From contig NZ_JAFBCK010000001.1 of NCBI RefSeq assembly GCF_016907695.1, positions 6,622,001 to 6,686,000 of the forward strand: a stretch of DNA of 64,000 bases. Reading direction: 5' to 3'. The position numbers and the translations under genes were made by a program. The stretch's first letter is position 1. The number at the start of each line of letters is the position of its first letter. This document shows positions 8,449 to 16,446 of the stretch, in pieces. The notes below the pieces were generated by a model. The model did no database searches. It was not told the DNA's origin and was given only the letters and a program-made list of their open reading frames with translations. The stretch is from Actinokineospora baliensis (GTDB taxonomy: Bacteria; Actinomycetota; Actinomycetes; Mycobacteriales; Pseudonocardiaceae).

Positions 8449-9284
8449 TCGTTGAACCGCTCGGCCCCGGCCTCACCCGGACGTGGGACATGCCCGAGGT
8501 CCTGGTGGACACCAAGACCGACTTCCAGCACCTGGTGATCGGTCGGACCGCCCAGGGCGTCAGCCTGTTCTGCGACGACGACCGGCAGAGCACCGAGTTC
8601 AGCCAGCTCACCTACCACGAGGCGCTGCTGGTGCCCGCGCTGCTGCTTGCCAAGACCCTGGACCGGGTGCTGGTCGTCGGGTCGAGCGAGGGCGTGGTGT
8701 CGCAGATCTCGGTGGCCGCCGGGGCGAGCGTGGTCGACCACGTCGACATCGACCAGAAGGCCGTGGAGCTGTGCGCCGAGCACCTGCCCTACGGCTACAC
8801 CGGCGAGGAGTTGGCCAGGGCCGTCGCGCACGACGGCCCGGTGCGGGTGCACTACGCCGACGGCTGGCAGTTCCTGGCCGAGACCCAGGACCGCTACGAC
8901 GTGGTGCTGGTGGACCTGCCCGACGAGCGGCCGGAGTTCGCCCAGCACAACCGCCTCTACGAGGAGGAGTTCCTCACCCGCTGCCGCTCGGTGCTCACCG
9001 AGGGTGGCGTGGTGGTGTGCCAGGCGGGTTGCCAGACCATGTGGCGCAACGAGACGCTGCTGCGTTCGTGGCGCCGGTTCAACGACGTGTTCGGCTCCAC
9101 GGTCTACTACGGCTCCGACGAGCACGAGTGGGCGTTCCTGTTCGGACTCGCCGAGTCCACCCCGGACACCACCGCGCGGATGCTGCAGCGGCTCCAGACG
9201 TTGCCCTACCGGCCGGAGACGATCGACGCGGACGCGCTGCGCGGCAACACCATCGCGCCATACACCGTACGCAAGTCGCTGTAG
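8445..9284 (+). CDS. Aminopropyltransferase (spermidine synthase-like), divergent
   Basis: 279-residue Rossmann-fold protein in the position expected for spermidine synthase. N-terminal beta region with TDFQHLVIGRTAQGVSLF and DDDRQSTEFSQLTYHEALL matches the family (substrate-binding Q and YHE). However the glycine motif usually GGGDGG reads VVGSSEGVVSQ, and the usual DSSDP region reads VVLVDLPDERPEF; the Asp of VDIDQK is kept. It therefore looks like a divergent aminopropyltransferase whose acceptor (putrescine, cadaverine, agmatine or another amine) cannot be read. Operon partner of speD and the upstream decarboxylase. Confidence 0.82.
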   Translation: MIVEPLGPGLTRTWDMPEVLVDTKTDFQHLVIGRTAQGVSLFCDDDRQSTEFSQLTYHEALLVPALLLAKTLDRVLVVGSSEGVVSQISVAAGASVVDHVDIDQKAVELCAEHLPYGYTGEELARAVAHDGPVRVHYADGWQFLAETQDRYDVVLVDLPDERPEFAQHNRLYEEEFLTRCRSVLTEGGVVVCQAGCQTMWRNETLLRSWRRFNDVFGSTVYYGSDEHEWAFLFGLAESTPDTTARMLQRLQTLPYRPETIDADALRGNTIAPYTVRKSL

Positions 9285-9305
9285 TCGCGACGCGACCAGA
9301 CCCGG

Positions 9306-9339
9306 GCGGGCCAGGAGTTCCTCAGAGCTTCTGGCCCGC
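9306..9339. terminator. Bidirectional hairpin between convergent genes
   Basis: GCGGGCCAG pairs with CTGGCCCGC (9 bp, extended by AG/CT after one mismatch). It lies between the 3' end of the polyamine operon and the 3' end of the DUF3817 gene, whose stop codon falls in the loop. Confidence 0.7.
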
Positions 9340-9675
9340 TCGCGTGCGGTGGGTGACCCGGCGCTCCACCACGAAGGAGACGAACGGGATCATGCCCGCG
9401 ACCAGCACCAGCAGCGTGCCCTTGACCGACCAGCGGGCCTTGAGCGCCAGGTCGAAGGCGGCCAGCAGGTACACCGCGTAGAGGAACCCGTGCGCCGGGC
9501 CGACGATGGCCACCGGGGTGGTGTTGTCGAAGGCGTACTTGGCGACCATGGCCGCCACCAGGGCGAGCAGGCCGACGCCGACGACGTAGGCCAGCACCCG
9601 GTAGCGGGCCAGCGCCCCCCGCACGCCCTTGGCGCCGACCGCCTGGGCCGGGTTCTCCTCGTCGGTCATGCTCAT
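9322..9675 (-). CDS. DUF3817 integral membrane protein
   Basis: 117 residues with three predicted TM helices (YRVLAYVVGVGLLALVAAM, the AIVGPAHGFLYAVYLLAAFDL region and the LLVLVAGMIPFVSFVVE region). GPAHGFLY and IPFVSFVVERRV are typical of DUF3817, a family of unknown function. ATG at 9675 is preceded by AGGAG and overlaps the stop of the upstream LprD-like gene (ATGA); ATG at 9669 is an alternative. From memory, the same pair exists in M. tuberculosis (Rv1343c-Rv1342c). Confidence 0.88.
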   Translation of the reverse strand: MSMTDEENPAQAVGAKGVRGALARYRVLAYVVGVGLLALVAAMVAKYAFDNTTPVAIVGPAHGFLYAVYLLAAFDLALKARWSVKGTLLVLVAGMIPFVSFVVERRVTHRTRAGQKL

Positions 9676-10025
9676 CGGGACTCCTGGTTCGAGCGGGTGT
9701 TGAGGTCGGCGAGGTAGCGGTTGTAGGCCGCGAGCTCGTCGTCCTCGTCGTCGTGGGCCACCGCGGGTCGTGGCGGTGGCGCAGGTGCCGGTGCGGGCGC
9801 GGGCTGGGCCGCCTCGCGCTGCTTGAGCTTGCGGAACCGCCAGAACATGTAGGCGGGCGCCAGTCCGAACAGCGGCCACTGCAGCACGTACCCGAGGTTC
9901 TGGAAGGTGCCGTTGGTGGAGGAGAAGCGCTCCCACTGCCACCAGGCGAGCCCGCAGCAGACGACCAGCGCCAACGCGGACACCCCGACCACGAGGAGTT
10001 TGCGTGCCACGCCCGGTTCCCGCAC
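9672..10025 (-). CDS. LprD-like small membrane protein
   Basis: 117 residues: N-terminal TM helix (about 9-26, VGVSALALVVCCGLAWWQW), the motif RFSSTNGTFQNLGYVLQWP, a second TM (about 44-60), then a Pro/Ala-rich, acidic cytoplasmic tail ending AAYNRYLADL. WWQWERF...GTFQNLGYVLQWPLF closely recalls mycobacterial LprD, though no clean lipobox is seen here. Function unknown. GTG start at 10025; coupled by ATGA overlap to the DUF3817 gene, suggesting a two-component membrane unit. Confidence 0.8.
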   Translation of the reverse strand: MREPGVARKLLVVGVSALALVVCCGLAWWQWERFSSTNGTFQNLGYVLQWPLFGLAPAYMFWRFRKLKQREAAQPAPAPAPAPPPRPAVAHDDEDDELAAYNRYLADLNTRSNQESR

Positions 10026-10072
10026 CCGCCGATGCTAACCCGCGGTCGTCGGCGGCTTGCTGAGAGCCGCTC

Positions 10073-10972
10073 TCAGCCTGCCGCGGCGCGGGCGTAGTGG
10101 TCGGCGAGGCCGTAGACCTTCTGGCCGTAGGCGACGGAGTTGTTGTACGAGAACACGCCCTGCCACCAGCCCTTCGCGCTGGTCATGTCCCGGCCGTCGG
10201 CGCACAGGTAGCGGGCGGCGGCGAAGGCGGCGTCGTCGATCTGCTGGGGGTCGCCGACCCCGTCGCCGTTGCCGTCGGAGGTCCAGGTGCGCCAGGTCGA
10301 GGGGATGAACTGCATGGGCCCGACGGCCCGGTCGACCGTCGCGTCGCCGTCGTAGCGGCCACCGTCGGTGTCGCCGATGGCGCGCACGCCCTCGGAGCCG
10401 TCCAGCGGCACGCCGATGATCGGGACCGACGGTCGGCCGTCGGCGCCGAGGGTGGCGTCGCCGAAACGGCCGTGGTCGGACTCGACGCGGCCGATGGCGG
10501 CCAGGGTGGCCCAGGACAGGCCGCAACGGGGGCTGTCGGTGCGCACGGCGAGTTCGGCGTTGCCGTAGGCCATCAAGGCCCTGGCGGGGATGCCGGTGGT
10601 GCGGCCGAGGCGCTCGGCCCAGGGGCGCAGCGCCTCCGGACCGTTCTGGACGCCCTGGTGCCCCTGCCCCGCGGGCGGCACGGCACCGGCGGCCTCGACG
10701 GGCGCGGCGGAATCCGGGTCGACCGCGGCGGGCTGGACCGAGTCGGCTGGGGCGTCCGCGGCGGATGCGGGCACGGTCGCGATGCGGACAACCCAGATGA
10801 CCGCGGCCGTGACCAGCAACAACAGCGTGACGAGGGCCAACCGCAGCAGCAGTTCGGGACCGCGTCGGGACCTTCGGTGGGGCTTGCCCGCGGGGTTCGT
10901 TGTCGCCACCGTGCTCCGGCCTGCCTCGCTGCCCTGCCGGGGCGCGGTGCGCGCGCCGGTCATCAACAGCAT
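10073..10972 (-). CDS. Lytic murein transglycosylase (MltB/SLT-2 type)
   Basis: 299-residue membrane-anchored cell-wall enzyme: basic N-terminus, TM helix at about 41-63, Pro/Ala linker to ~100, then a catalytic domain. GRVESDHGRFG carries the catalytic Glu (about Glu164) and AVGPMQFIPSTWRTW is diagnostic of this transglycosylase group; SDGNGDGVGDPQQIDDAAFAA follows as in other actinobacterial members. Cleaves glycan strands with 1,6-anhydro product formation. The start is uncertain: ATG at 10972 or 10963, or GTG at 10909. Confidence 0.9.
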   Translation of the reverse strand: MLLMTGARTAPRQGSEAGRSTVATTNPAGKPHRRSRRGPELLLRLALVTLLLLVTAAVIWVVRIATVPASAADAPADSVQPAAVDPDSAAPVEAAGAVPPAGQGHQGVQNGPEALRPWAERLGRTTGIPARALMAYGNAELAVRTDSPRCGLSWATLAAIGRVESDHGRFGDATLGADGRPSVPIIGVPLDGSEGVRAIGDTDGGRYDGDATVDRAVGPMQFIPSTWRTWTSDGNGDGVGDPQQIDDAAFAAARYLCADGRDMTSAKGWWQGVFSYNNSVAYGQKVYGLADHYARAAAG

Positions 10973-11042
10973 CGACGAGGGAGCACAGTGGCGTTACGCG
11001 GGGGTAGGGGTGACCGGCACCGCCTCAGCGGCGGTGACCGGG

Positions 11043-11534
11043 TTAAGCGGCGCCGTCGCGGCGCTGGCGCTGCAGGCGGGCCACGCACCAGGCGGGGGCG
11101 CTGCCGCGGCGCAGGTGCTCCAGGACGGTGAGCGGACCGAGCCGCCTGGCCAGGTCGGACGGGGCGAGACCGGCCGCCCGGTAGTCGAGGGCGCGCTGGT
11201 CGAGCGGGCTCATGCCCGCGTCCCACCACTCCTCGGCCTCGGCGACGCCGCCGACCATCTGCCACCAGCCCGCGGCGGCGGCGAGCAGGTCGTGCGGCAC
11301 GTCGGGCAGCCGCTTGCGCATGGCGGAGATGTAGCGCGGGTCAGCCGCCTCGACCGCCGCCCAGCGCGAGGCCCCGGCACGGGCCCGCTGACCGGGGATA
11401 CCCGGTGCGGCGATGATGGGGGCATCGGCGAGCCATTCGGACGCGATGCGGTGGGCTTCGTCGGCGTCCGCGTCCTGCGCGCGCTCGGCGGTCCACTGTC
11501 GGACCAGGGCATCGACCCCGGGATCGTCGAGCAT
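11043..11534 (-). CDS. Hypothetical soluble protein
   Basis: 163 residues, not recognised. Helical, Ala/Trp-rich: SRWAAVEAADPRYISAMRKRLPD, AAAAGWWQMVGGVAEAEEWW and SPLDQRALDYRAAGL are notable. No signal peptide or TM. The ATG at 11534 was chosen because CCAGGAGGCAGA precedes it; the frame is open upstream but that part is not protein-like. Codon use matches neighbours. The gap upstream (11535-11766) has short TGGACC/GGTCCA repeats and an ATCTTC-N8-GAAGAT hairpin at about 11671-11690. Confidence 0.7.
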   Translation of the reverse strand: MLDDPGVDALVRQWTAERAQDADADEAHRIASEWLADAPIIAAPGIPGQRARAGASRWAAVEAADPRYISAMRKRLPDVPHDLLAAAAGWWQMVGGVAEAEEWWDAGMSPLDQRALDYRAAGLAPSDLARRLGPLTVLEHLRRGSAPAWCVARLQRQRRDGAA

Positions 11535-11766
11535 TCTGCCTCCTGGAGGTCTCATGATCACTCGATGGCTGAAACCGTAGGGGCAGGGACCGACAGATCG
11601 CCAGAGGCAAAACGGACCAGTTCGCCGAATGGACCCCCAAAGCAGGCAGATCCACCCGGACGGTCCAATATGGATCTTCGGTCCACTGAAGATCATCACC
11701 GATCGTGACGGCGCGGCGGCGCCGCCGGTGCCCGGGGCGGGCACCCGGCGGGCGCGGCGGGGCCAC

Positions 11767-11928
11767 TCAGGCGAACAGGTTCTTCAGGAACGTGATGATG
11801 GCCTCGGCGCCGTCGCGCAGCCAGGAGAACAGCCCCTGGACCGCCTGCGCGGCCTGGGTGGGCTGGCTGATCACGTAGAACAGCACCAGCGCGACCACGA
11901 CCAGCATCACGACTTTTTTGGCGTTCAT
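11767..11928 (-). CDS. Small single-pass membrane protein (53 aa)
   Basis: Starts MNAKKVVMLVVVALVLFYV, then SQPTQAAQAVQGLFSWLRDGA, ending in a second amphipathic/hydrophobic stretch IITFLKNLF. Short proteins of this form (Lys-rich start, one TM, Pro-Thr-x-Ala-Ala, C-terminal amphipathic helix) are widespread in actinobacteria; function unknown. ATG at 11928 with GGAG 8 bp upstream. The lysine-rich start and clear membrane pattern support a real gene despite the small size. Confidence 0.75.
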   Translation of the reverse strand: MNAKKVVMLVVVALVLFYVISQPTQAAQAVQGLFSWLRDGAEAIITFLKNLFA

Positions 11929-12385
11929 CAGGTCCACTCCGTCCTCGTGCCCGCGCCCGGCCACGTCCCCGACCCCGGCGCCGCGTCCATGATCCCCCAT
12001 CGGCGACACCGACGGCGGCACTTCGCCGGTCCCGGTCGCCGAGGGTGACCCCGGAGACCCACCACGGACCGCGGTCCGCCACCCCCAGCACCGGGGGCGT
12101 CACTCTACGGGCCGAAGACCCCGATCACCCACCGGACACACCGCGCGGGCCTGCCGTCCCAGAATCCTTGTCACCTTTGAGCCGAAGGCCGGGTTGGGAC
12201 AACGCGCGGGCCGGGTGCGCGGTAGAAAGAACACGTGCCGCCGGGGTCACCACCCGGCGCGCGGGCCCGGAAGGCCAGCGGCCCCTGCCCAGCAGGCAGG
12301 CGCCGGGCGCGGGCCGCCATGGTGCGGCCACACCGGAGGCTGTGAGGACGCCACAAGCACCCTCACAGCCATTTTCCGTTTGTGC
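11929..12385. other. Intergenic, no gene seen; one stem-loop
   Basis: 457 bp upstream of the small membrane protein gene. An open frame on the plus strand has a basic, low-complexity translation and no ribosome site, so it is not called. CTGTGAGG and CCTCACAG form an 8-bp stem with 13-nt loop at 12340-12368, of unclear role. Confidence 0.5.
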
Positions 12386-12492
12386 GCTTGTCCACAACGT
12401 GCTTGCTTGTCCACAGGCCCGTTCGCGGCGCCCGGTTCTGTCGGTGGCCGTCGATAGGCTGTATATCGGGGGCTCTTGGATCAGATGATCTT
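12386..12492 (+). repeat. DnaA-box-bearing intergenic repeat, copy 2
   Basis: Nearly the same as copy 1: two perfect or near-perfect DnaA-box 9-mers (TTGTCCACA twice, spaced about 20 bp), CCCGGTTCTGTCGGTGG, the core ATAGGCTGTATATCGGGGG and the terminal GATGATCTT. As in copy 1, a 146-bp inverted-repeat element follows about 50 bp later. Confidence 0.7.
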
Positions 12493-12543
12493 CGTTGGAC
12501 GCCTCGCCTGCGGCATCGGGTCCGATCCGCGATTTAACTGCCA

Positions 12544-12689
12544 GCTCGATGTGGTGGACCTGTTTTGCGTGGGGCCCCTACGACGCCCGTGGCAGGACCG
12601 CAAAGCCGGGGCCGAAAAGCGTGGCCCTGTCCGCGCTGAAACGCTACGGACGCCGCTCCCCCACACAAAACAGGTCCACCACATCGAGC
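12544..12689 (+). repeat. 146-bp inverted-repeat element, copy C
   Basis: Same orientation as copy A and about 90% identical by eye, with GCTCGATGTGGTGGACC ends that pair with one mismatch over 31 bp. The left flank (TTTAACTGC) is shared with copy A and the right flank (GTTGGCACCAGCGACTTCC) with both others. Confidence 0.8.
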
Positions 12690-13194
12690 AGTTGGCACCA
12701 GCGACTTCCGAGTGTCCAGTGGTTGCTTCTTGGCCTCGGGGTCGGGTGGTTGAGCTGGCACCTGAGCTCCGAGTGTCCAGTGGCCGGCAATGCCGTCGGA
12801 GTCGGGTGGTTGTTCTGGCACCAGCGGCTTCCGAGTGTCCAGTGGTTGCTTCTGGCGTCGGGGTCGGGCGGCTGGGGTGGCACCAGCGACTCCGAGTGCC
12901 CAGTAGCCGGGTTCGGTGGTCGGGGTCGGGTGACTGGGCTGGCACCTGGGCTCCGAGTGTCCAGTGGTCGGCAATGCCGTCGGAGTCGGGTGGTTGCTTT
13001 GGGTGGGCTGGCTCGGTGGGGTGGTTTGGCACGCTGGCTTCCGAGGAGCGGTGGTCGACCAGGTGGGCTGGCTCGGTGGGCTGGGCTGGCACGCCTGCTT
13101 CTGGGAGCGGCGGGCGGGCGGGGTCGGCCCGGTGGGCGGCCTGGGTGGGTTGGCTCGGTGGGTTGGGCTGGCAGCCACACCCTCAACAGAATCT
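12690..13194. repeat. Degenerate ~61-bp tandem repeats, then G-rich repeats
   Basis: TCCGAGTGTCCAGT (or TCCGAGTGCCCAGT) recurs near 12707, 12768, 12830, 12891 and 12952, a period of about 61 bp, each copy also carrying GGCACC and GTCGGGGTCGGGTGG variants. From about 12990 the sequence turns into TGGGCTGGCTCGGTGG-type G-rich repeats up to the CoA-transferase stop codon. No gene seen. Confidence 0.7.
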
Positions 13195-14325
13195 CTAGGC
13201 GATGATCGCTGCTTCTCGGAGGCGGGTGATCTCGCTCTCCGGGACGCCAAGGTCGGTGAGGATTTGGGTGGTGTCGGCGCGGGGGGTGCTGGGGGGTGTG
13301 GGGGTGTCGGTGGCGGTGCGGCTGAAGCGGGGGGCTGGGGCGGGTTGGGGCTTGCCGCCGACGTTGAGGAAGGTGGCTCGGGCGGCGTTGTGGGGGTGGT
13401 GCGGGGCTTCGCCGGGGGTGAGGACGGGGGTTAGGCAGGCGTCGGTGCCTTCGGCGAGTTTGGTCCACTCGTCGCGGGTGCGGGACTTGATGGCGGTGGC
13501 TATCTGGGTCCGGAGGGCGGGCCAGGTTGAGGGGTCCAGGTGGTTCGGGGGGTCCTCTAGGCCAAGCACCTCAACCAGTGCCGCGAAGAAGCGGGCCTCT
13601 ATAGCGCCAACGGCGACGTACTTGGCGTCGGCGGTTTCGTAGGTGTCGTAGAAGGGGGCGCCGCCGTCTAGGAGGTTGGTGCCTCGGGGGCCGGGCCAGA
13701 GGCCGAGGTTGCGCAGGCCGTGCAGGCTCGTGGTCAGCAGGGCGGCGCCGTCGACCATGGAGGCGTCTACTACCTGGCCCAGCCCGGACGTTTGGCGTTC
13801 GAAGAGGGCGGCGAGGACGCCCATGGCCAGGAGTAGGCCTCCGCCGCCGAAGTCGCCGAGGAGGTTGAGGGGGATGGTGGGTTTGCCGCCCGCGGGGCCG
13901 ATGGGGTCGAGGGCGCCGGCGACCGCGATGTAGTTGATGTCGTGTCCGGCGGCGGTGGCCAAGGGGCCGTCCTGCCCCCATCCGGTGATGCGGCCGTAGA
14001 CCAGCCCGGGATTGCGCGCGAGCAACGCGTCGGGCCCCAGTCCCATGCGCTCGGCGACGCCGGGGCGGAAGCCCTCGATGAGGACGTCCGCGCGGTCGAC
14101 CAGGCGCAGAACGAGGTCGAGGCCCTCGGGGGACTTCACGTCGACGCCGATCCAGTGGCGGGAGCGGGTGAGGGGGTCGTCGGGGTAGCCGAGGACGTCG
14201 GCGCCGGGGGTGGCGCGGTCGACCCGGATGACCTCGGCGCCGAGGTCGGCCAGGACGGTGCAAGCGAAGGGGGCGGGGGCCAAGCCTGCGAGCTCGACCA
14301 CGCGCAGACCGGTCAGTGGTCCCAC
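13195..14325 (-). CDS. CoA transferase family III (CaiB/BaiF; alpha-methylacyl-CoA racemase-like)
   Basis: 376 residues. Starts [19 protein letters not shown], followed by ADLGAEVIRVDR and ADVLIEGFRPGVAERMGLGP, all standard in the CaiB/BaiF family; GQVVDASMVDGA carries the expected catalytic Asp, and HDINYIAVAGAL resembles alpha-methylacyl-CoA racemase (Amacr) rather than formyl-CoA transferase. Likely epimerises 2-methyl branched acyl-CoAs or moves CoA. GTG at 14325 is preceded by GGAGAAACACC; 23 bp downstream of the acyl-CoA dehydrogenase, so one operon for branched or long acyl-CoA degradation. The frame is open far upstream, antisense to TetR, which I reject as coding. Confidence 0.87.
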   Translation of the reverse strand: MGPLTGLRVVELAGLAPAPFACTVLADLGAEVIRVDRATPGADVLGYPDDPLTRSRHWIGVDVKSPEGLDLVLRLVDRADVLIEGFRPGVAERMGLGPDALLARNPGLVYGRITGWGQDGPLATAAGHDINYIAVAGALDPIGPAGGKPTIPLNLLGDFGGGGLLLAMGVLAALFERQTSGLGQVVDASMVDGAALLTTSLHGLRNLGLWPGPRGTNLLDGGAPFYDTYETADAKYVAVGAIEARFFAALVEVLGLEDPPNHLDPSTWPALRTQIATAIKSRTRDEWTKLAEGTDACLTPVLTPGEAPHHPHNAARATFLNVGGKPQPAPAPRFSRTATDTPTPPSTPRADTTQILTDLGVPESEITRLREAAIIA

Positions 14326-14348
14326 GGTGTTTCTCCTGGAAGGGGCGG

Positions 14349-15491
14349 TCACAGGGAGCGGGAGATGATCTCCTTCATGATCTCGTTGGTCCCGCCGAAG
14401 ATGGGCTGCACGCGCTGGTCGAGGTAGATCCTGGCGATCGGGTACTCGGTCATGTAGCCGTAGCCGCCGTGCAGCTGCAGGCACTCGTCGATCGCCTTCA
14501 TGGCCCGGTCGCTGGTCCACCACTTGAGCATCGCCACGGTCGGGATGTCGAGCTCGCCGCGCAGGTGCTTGGCGAGGCAGTCGTCGAGGAACACCCGGGC
14601 GACGCGGGTCTCGGTGGCGATCTCGGCGAGGGTGAACTTGGTGTTCTGGAAGTGGTACACCGGGCGCCCGAACGCCTGCCGCTCCTTGGTGTAGCGCAGG
14701 GTCAGCTCCAGCGCGACCTCCATCGCCACCACGGACGAGATGCCGATGATCAGCCGTTCCTGCGGGAGCTGCTGCATGAGCTGGACGAAGCCCTGGCCCT
14801 CGACGCCGCCGAGCAGGTTGCCGACCGGGATCCGCACCTCGTCGAAGAACAGCTCGGCGGTGTCCTGCGCCTTGAGGCCGATCTTGTCGAGCACCCGGCC
14901 GCGGCGGAAGCCCGCGCGCTCGGTCTCGACGACGACCAGCGAGGTGCCCTCGGCGCCCTTGGTCGAGTCGGTCTTGACCACGACGATGACGAAATCGCAC
15001 TGGCCGCCGTTGGTGATGAACGTCTTGGCGCCGGAGACGACGTACTCGTCGCCGTCGCGCACCGCCTTGGCCTTGATGTTCTGCAGGTCGGACCCGGCGC
15101 CCGGCTCGGTCATCGCGATCGCGCCGACCCACTCGCCGGTGGCCATCTTGGGCAGCCAGGCGCGCTTCTGCTCCTCGGTCCCGTAGGCGAGCACGTAGTG
15201 GGCGACGATGCCGTTGTGCAGCGACACGCCCCAGCCGCTGTCGCCGGAGCGGGCCTGCTCCTCCAGCAGCACGGTCTCGTGCGCGAAGGTGCCGCCCCCG
15301 CCGCCGTACTCCTCGGGGATGGACAGGCAGAGCAGGCCGACCTCGCCCGCCTTGGTCCACAGCTCCCGGTCGACCTGCTTGTTCTCGATCCAGCGCTCGG
15401 TGTTGGGCGTCAGCTCCTTGGCGCAGAACGTGCGCGCCAGGTCGCGGAAGGCGTCCAGGTCGTCGTCCATCCAGGGGGATCGCTGGGTCAC
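14349..15491 (-). CDS. Acyl-CoA dehydrogenase (long-chain-like)
   Basis: 380-residue FAD enzyme of usual length. Motifs: AMTEPGAGSDLQNIKAKAV and TFITNGGQCDFVIV (FAD/substrate region), LPQERLIIGISSV, RYTKERQAFGRPV, and GGYGYMTEYPIARIYLDQRV with IFGGTNEIMKEIISRSL at the C-terminus. GGT instead of EGT at the position of the medium-chain enzyme's Glu, with Glu in ALELTLRYT, fits the LCAD/IVD type with the base on helix G. GTG at 15491 is preceded by AGGAGG at 7 nt. First gene of the operon with the CoA transferase, divergent from a TetR regulator. Confidence 0.9.
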   Translation of the reverse strand: MTQRSPWMDDDLDAFRDLARTFCAKELTPNTERWIENKQVDRELWTKAGEVGLLCLSIPEEYGGGGGTFAHETVLLEEQARSGDSGWGVSLHNGIVAHYVLAYGTEEQKRAWLPKMATGEWVGAIAMTEPGAGSDLQNIKAKAVRDGDEYVVSGAKTFITNGGQCDFVIVVVKTDSTKGAEGTSLVVVETERAGFRRGRVLDKIGLKAQDTAELFFDEVRIPVGNLLGGVEGQGFVQLMQQLPQERLIIGISSVVAMEVALELTLRYTKERQAFGRPVYHFQNTKFTLAEIATETRVARVFLDDCLAKHLRGELDIPTVAMLKWWTSDRAMKAIDECLQLHGGYGYMTEYPIARIYLDQRVQPIFGGTNEIMKEIISRSL

Positions 15492-15526
15492 CGGAAGGCC
15501 TCCTCGCGGCACAAACAATCCGATCT

Positions 15527-15556
15527 GCATGTAAGTTCCCCTGTGAAGGTACATGC
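15527..15556. promoter_or_regulatory. Candidate TetR operator between acyl-CoA dehydrogenase and TetR
   Basis: Imperfect 30-bp palindrome, GCATGTA-N16-TACATGC (9 of 11 positions match when the arms are extended), centred in the 121-bp divergent gap. It overlaps an in-frame ATG (15553) of the TetR frame, which argues for the downstream GTG as true start. Autoregulation plus control of the fatty-acid operon is the usual arrangement. Confidence 0.65.
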
Positions 15557-15612
15557 CGACCGAACTGACCGTAAAGTGCCAGCACACCCGCCAGGCGCGA
15601 GGAGGTCCGGAG

Positions 15613-16227
15613 GTGGCCGTGCGCACGCACCGCACGCAGCAGGAGCGCAGTGAACAGACTCGCGAAGCGCTGCTCGACGCGACCATCGGTTGTCTGGTGG
15701 AACTGGGGTACGCGCGCACGACCGTGCAGGAGATCTGCCTGCGGGCAGGGGTGTCCAGGGGTGCCCAGCAGCACCACTTCACCACCAAGGCCGAGCTGAT
15801 GACCGCCGCGCTGGAGCACCTGTTCGCCCGGTTGACCCGCCAGCTGCGCGAGGCCGCCGCGGATCTGCCGCCGGGCCTGGCCAGGGTCACCAAGGGCATC
15901 GACCTGCTCTGGGAGGCCTACTCGGGGACGCTGTCGACCGCGGCCGTGGAGCTGTGGGTCGCGGCGCGGACGGACCCGGAACTGCGCGAGACCCTGCGCC
16001 CCGTCGACCGGGCGCTCGGCCACGCGACGCTGGAGCTCTACCGGGAGGCCGCGGGCGTGGAACTGCCGGAGGCGGAGCTGGAGACGGTGCTGCTGCTCAG
16101 CGTCAACCTGGTCCGCGGCCTGGCCCTGGACGCGATGATCGGCGGTGACGCCGGGCGGCGCAGCAGGCTGCTGGAGGAGTGGAAGGCGACCGCGCTGGCC
16201 CGCTACACCGCGGCGCTGCGCGGCTGA
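15613..16227 (+). CDS. TetR/AcrR family regulator of the acyl-CoA operon
   Basis: 204 residues: N-terminal HTH (RTQQERSEQTREALLDATIG ... TTVQEICLRAGVSRGAQQHHF) in which HHFTTKAEL is the recognition-helix end typical of the family, and an alpha-helical ligand domain. The GTG at 15613 has AGGAGG six bases upstream; the earlier ATG at 15553 lies inside the operator. By position it should repress the divergent acyl-CoA dehydrogenase/CoA transferase pair, released by an acyl-CoA. The following hairpin (16309-16347) ends the transcript. Confidence 0.9.
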   Translation: MAVRTHRTQQERSEQTREALLDATIGCLVELGYARTTVQEICLRAGVSRGAQQHHFTTKAELMTAALEHLFARLTRQLREAAADLPPGLARVTKGIDLLWEAYSGTLSTAAVELWVAARTDPELRETLRPVDRALGHATLELYREAAGVELPEAELETVLLLSVNLVRGLALDAMIGGDAGRRSRLLEEWKATALARYTAALRG

Positions 16228-16308
16228 ACCCGCCGGTGGCACCCACGGCCGCGCCCGCCCGGTGCAGGCGGACGGGCACGGCCGCGGCTGTGCCTGACTT
16301 GCTGGTTT

Positions 16309-16347
16309 GCGGTGGCCGACCCGGCCCTCGCTCGGGTCGGCCACCGC
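16309..16347 (+). terminator. Terminator-like hairpin after TetR
   Basis: Perfect 15-bp stem, GCGGTGGCCGACCCG with its complement CGGGTCGGCCACCGC, 9-nt loop. The strongest simple hairpin in this part of the window. Confidence 0.85.
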
Positions 16348-16446
16348 TACCCATAGATGAGGGCCGCGGGACGCCAACGGGACGTTCGCTTCCGCAAACA
16401 ATATGGCGGACGTCATCCGGCGCCCCCGACCTGCCAAAATCACGAC

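Noticed and set aside
12045..12488. 147-codon plus-strand frame
   Set aside because: Low-complexity basic translation, no ribosome site, and its end reads through the DnaA-box repeat.
12690..13250. Pro/His-rich or Gly/Trp-rich open frames in the second repeat gap
   Set aside because: Same reason: low-complexity translation of 61-bp and G-rich repeats.
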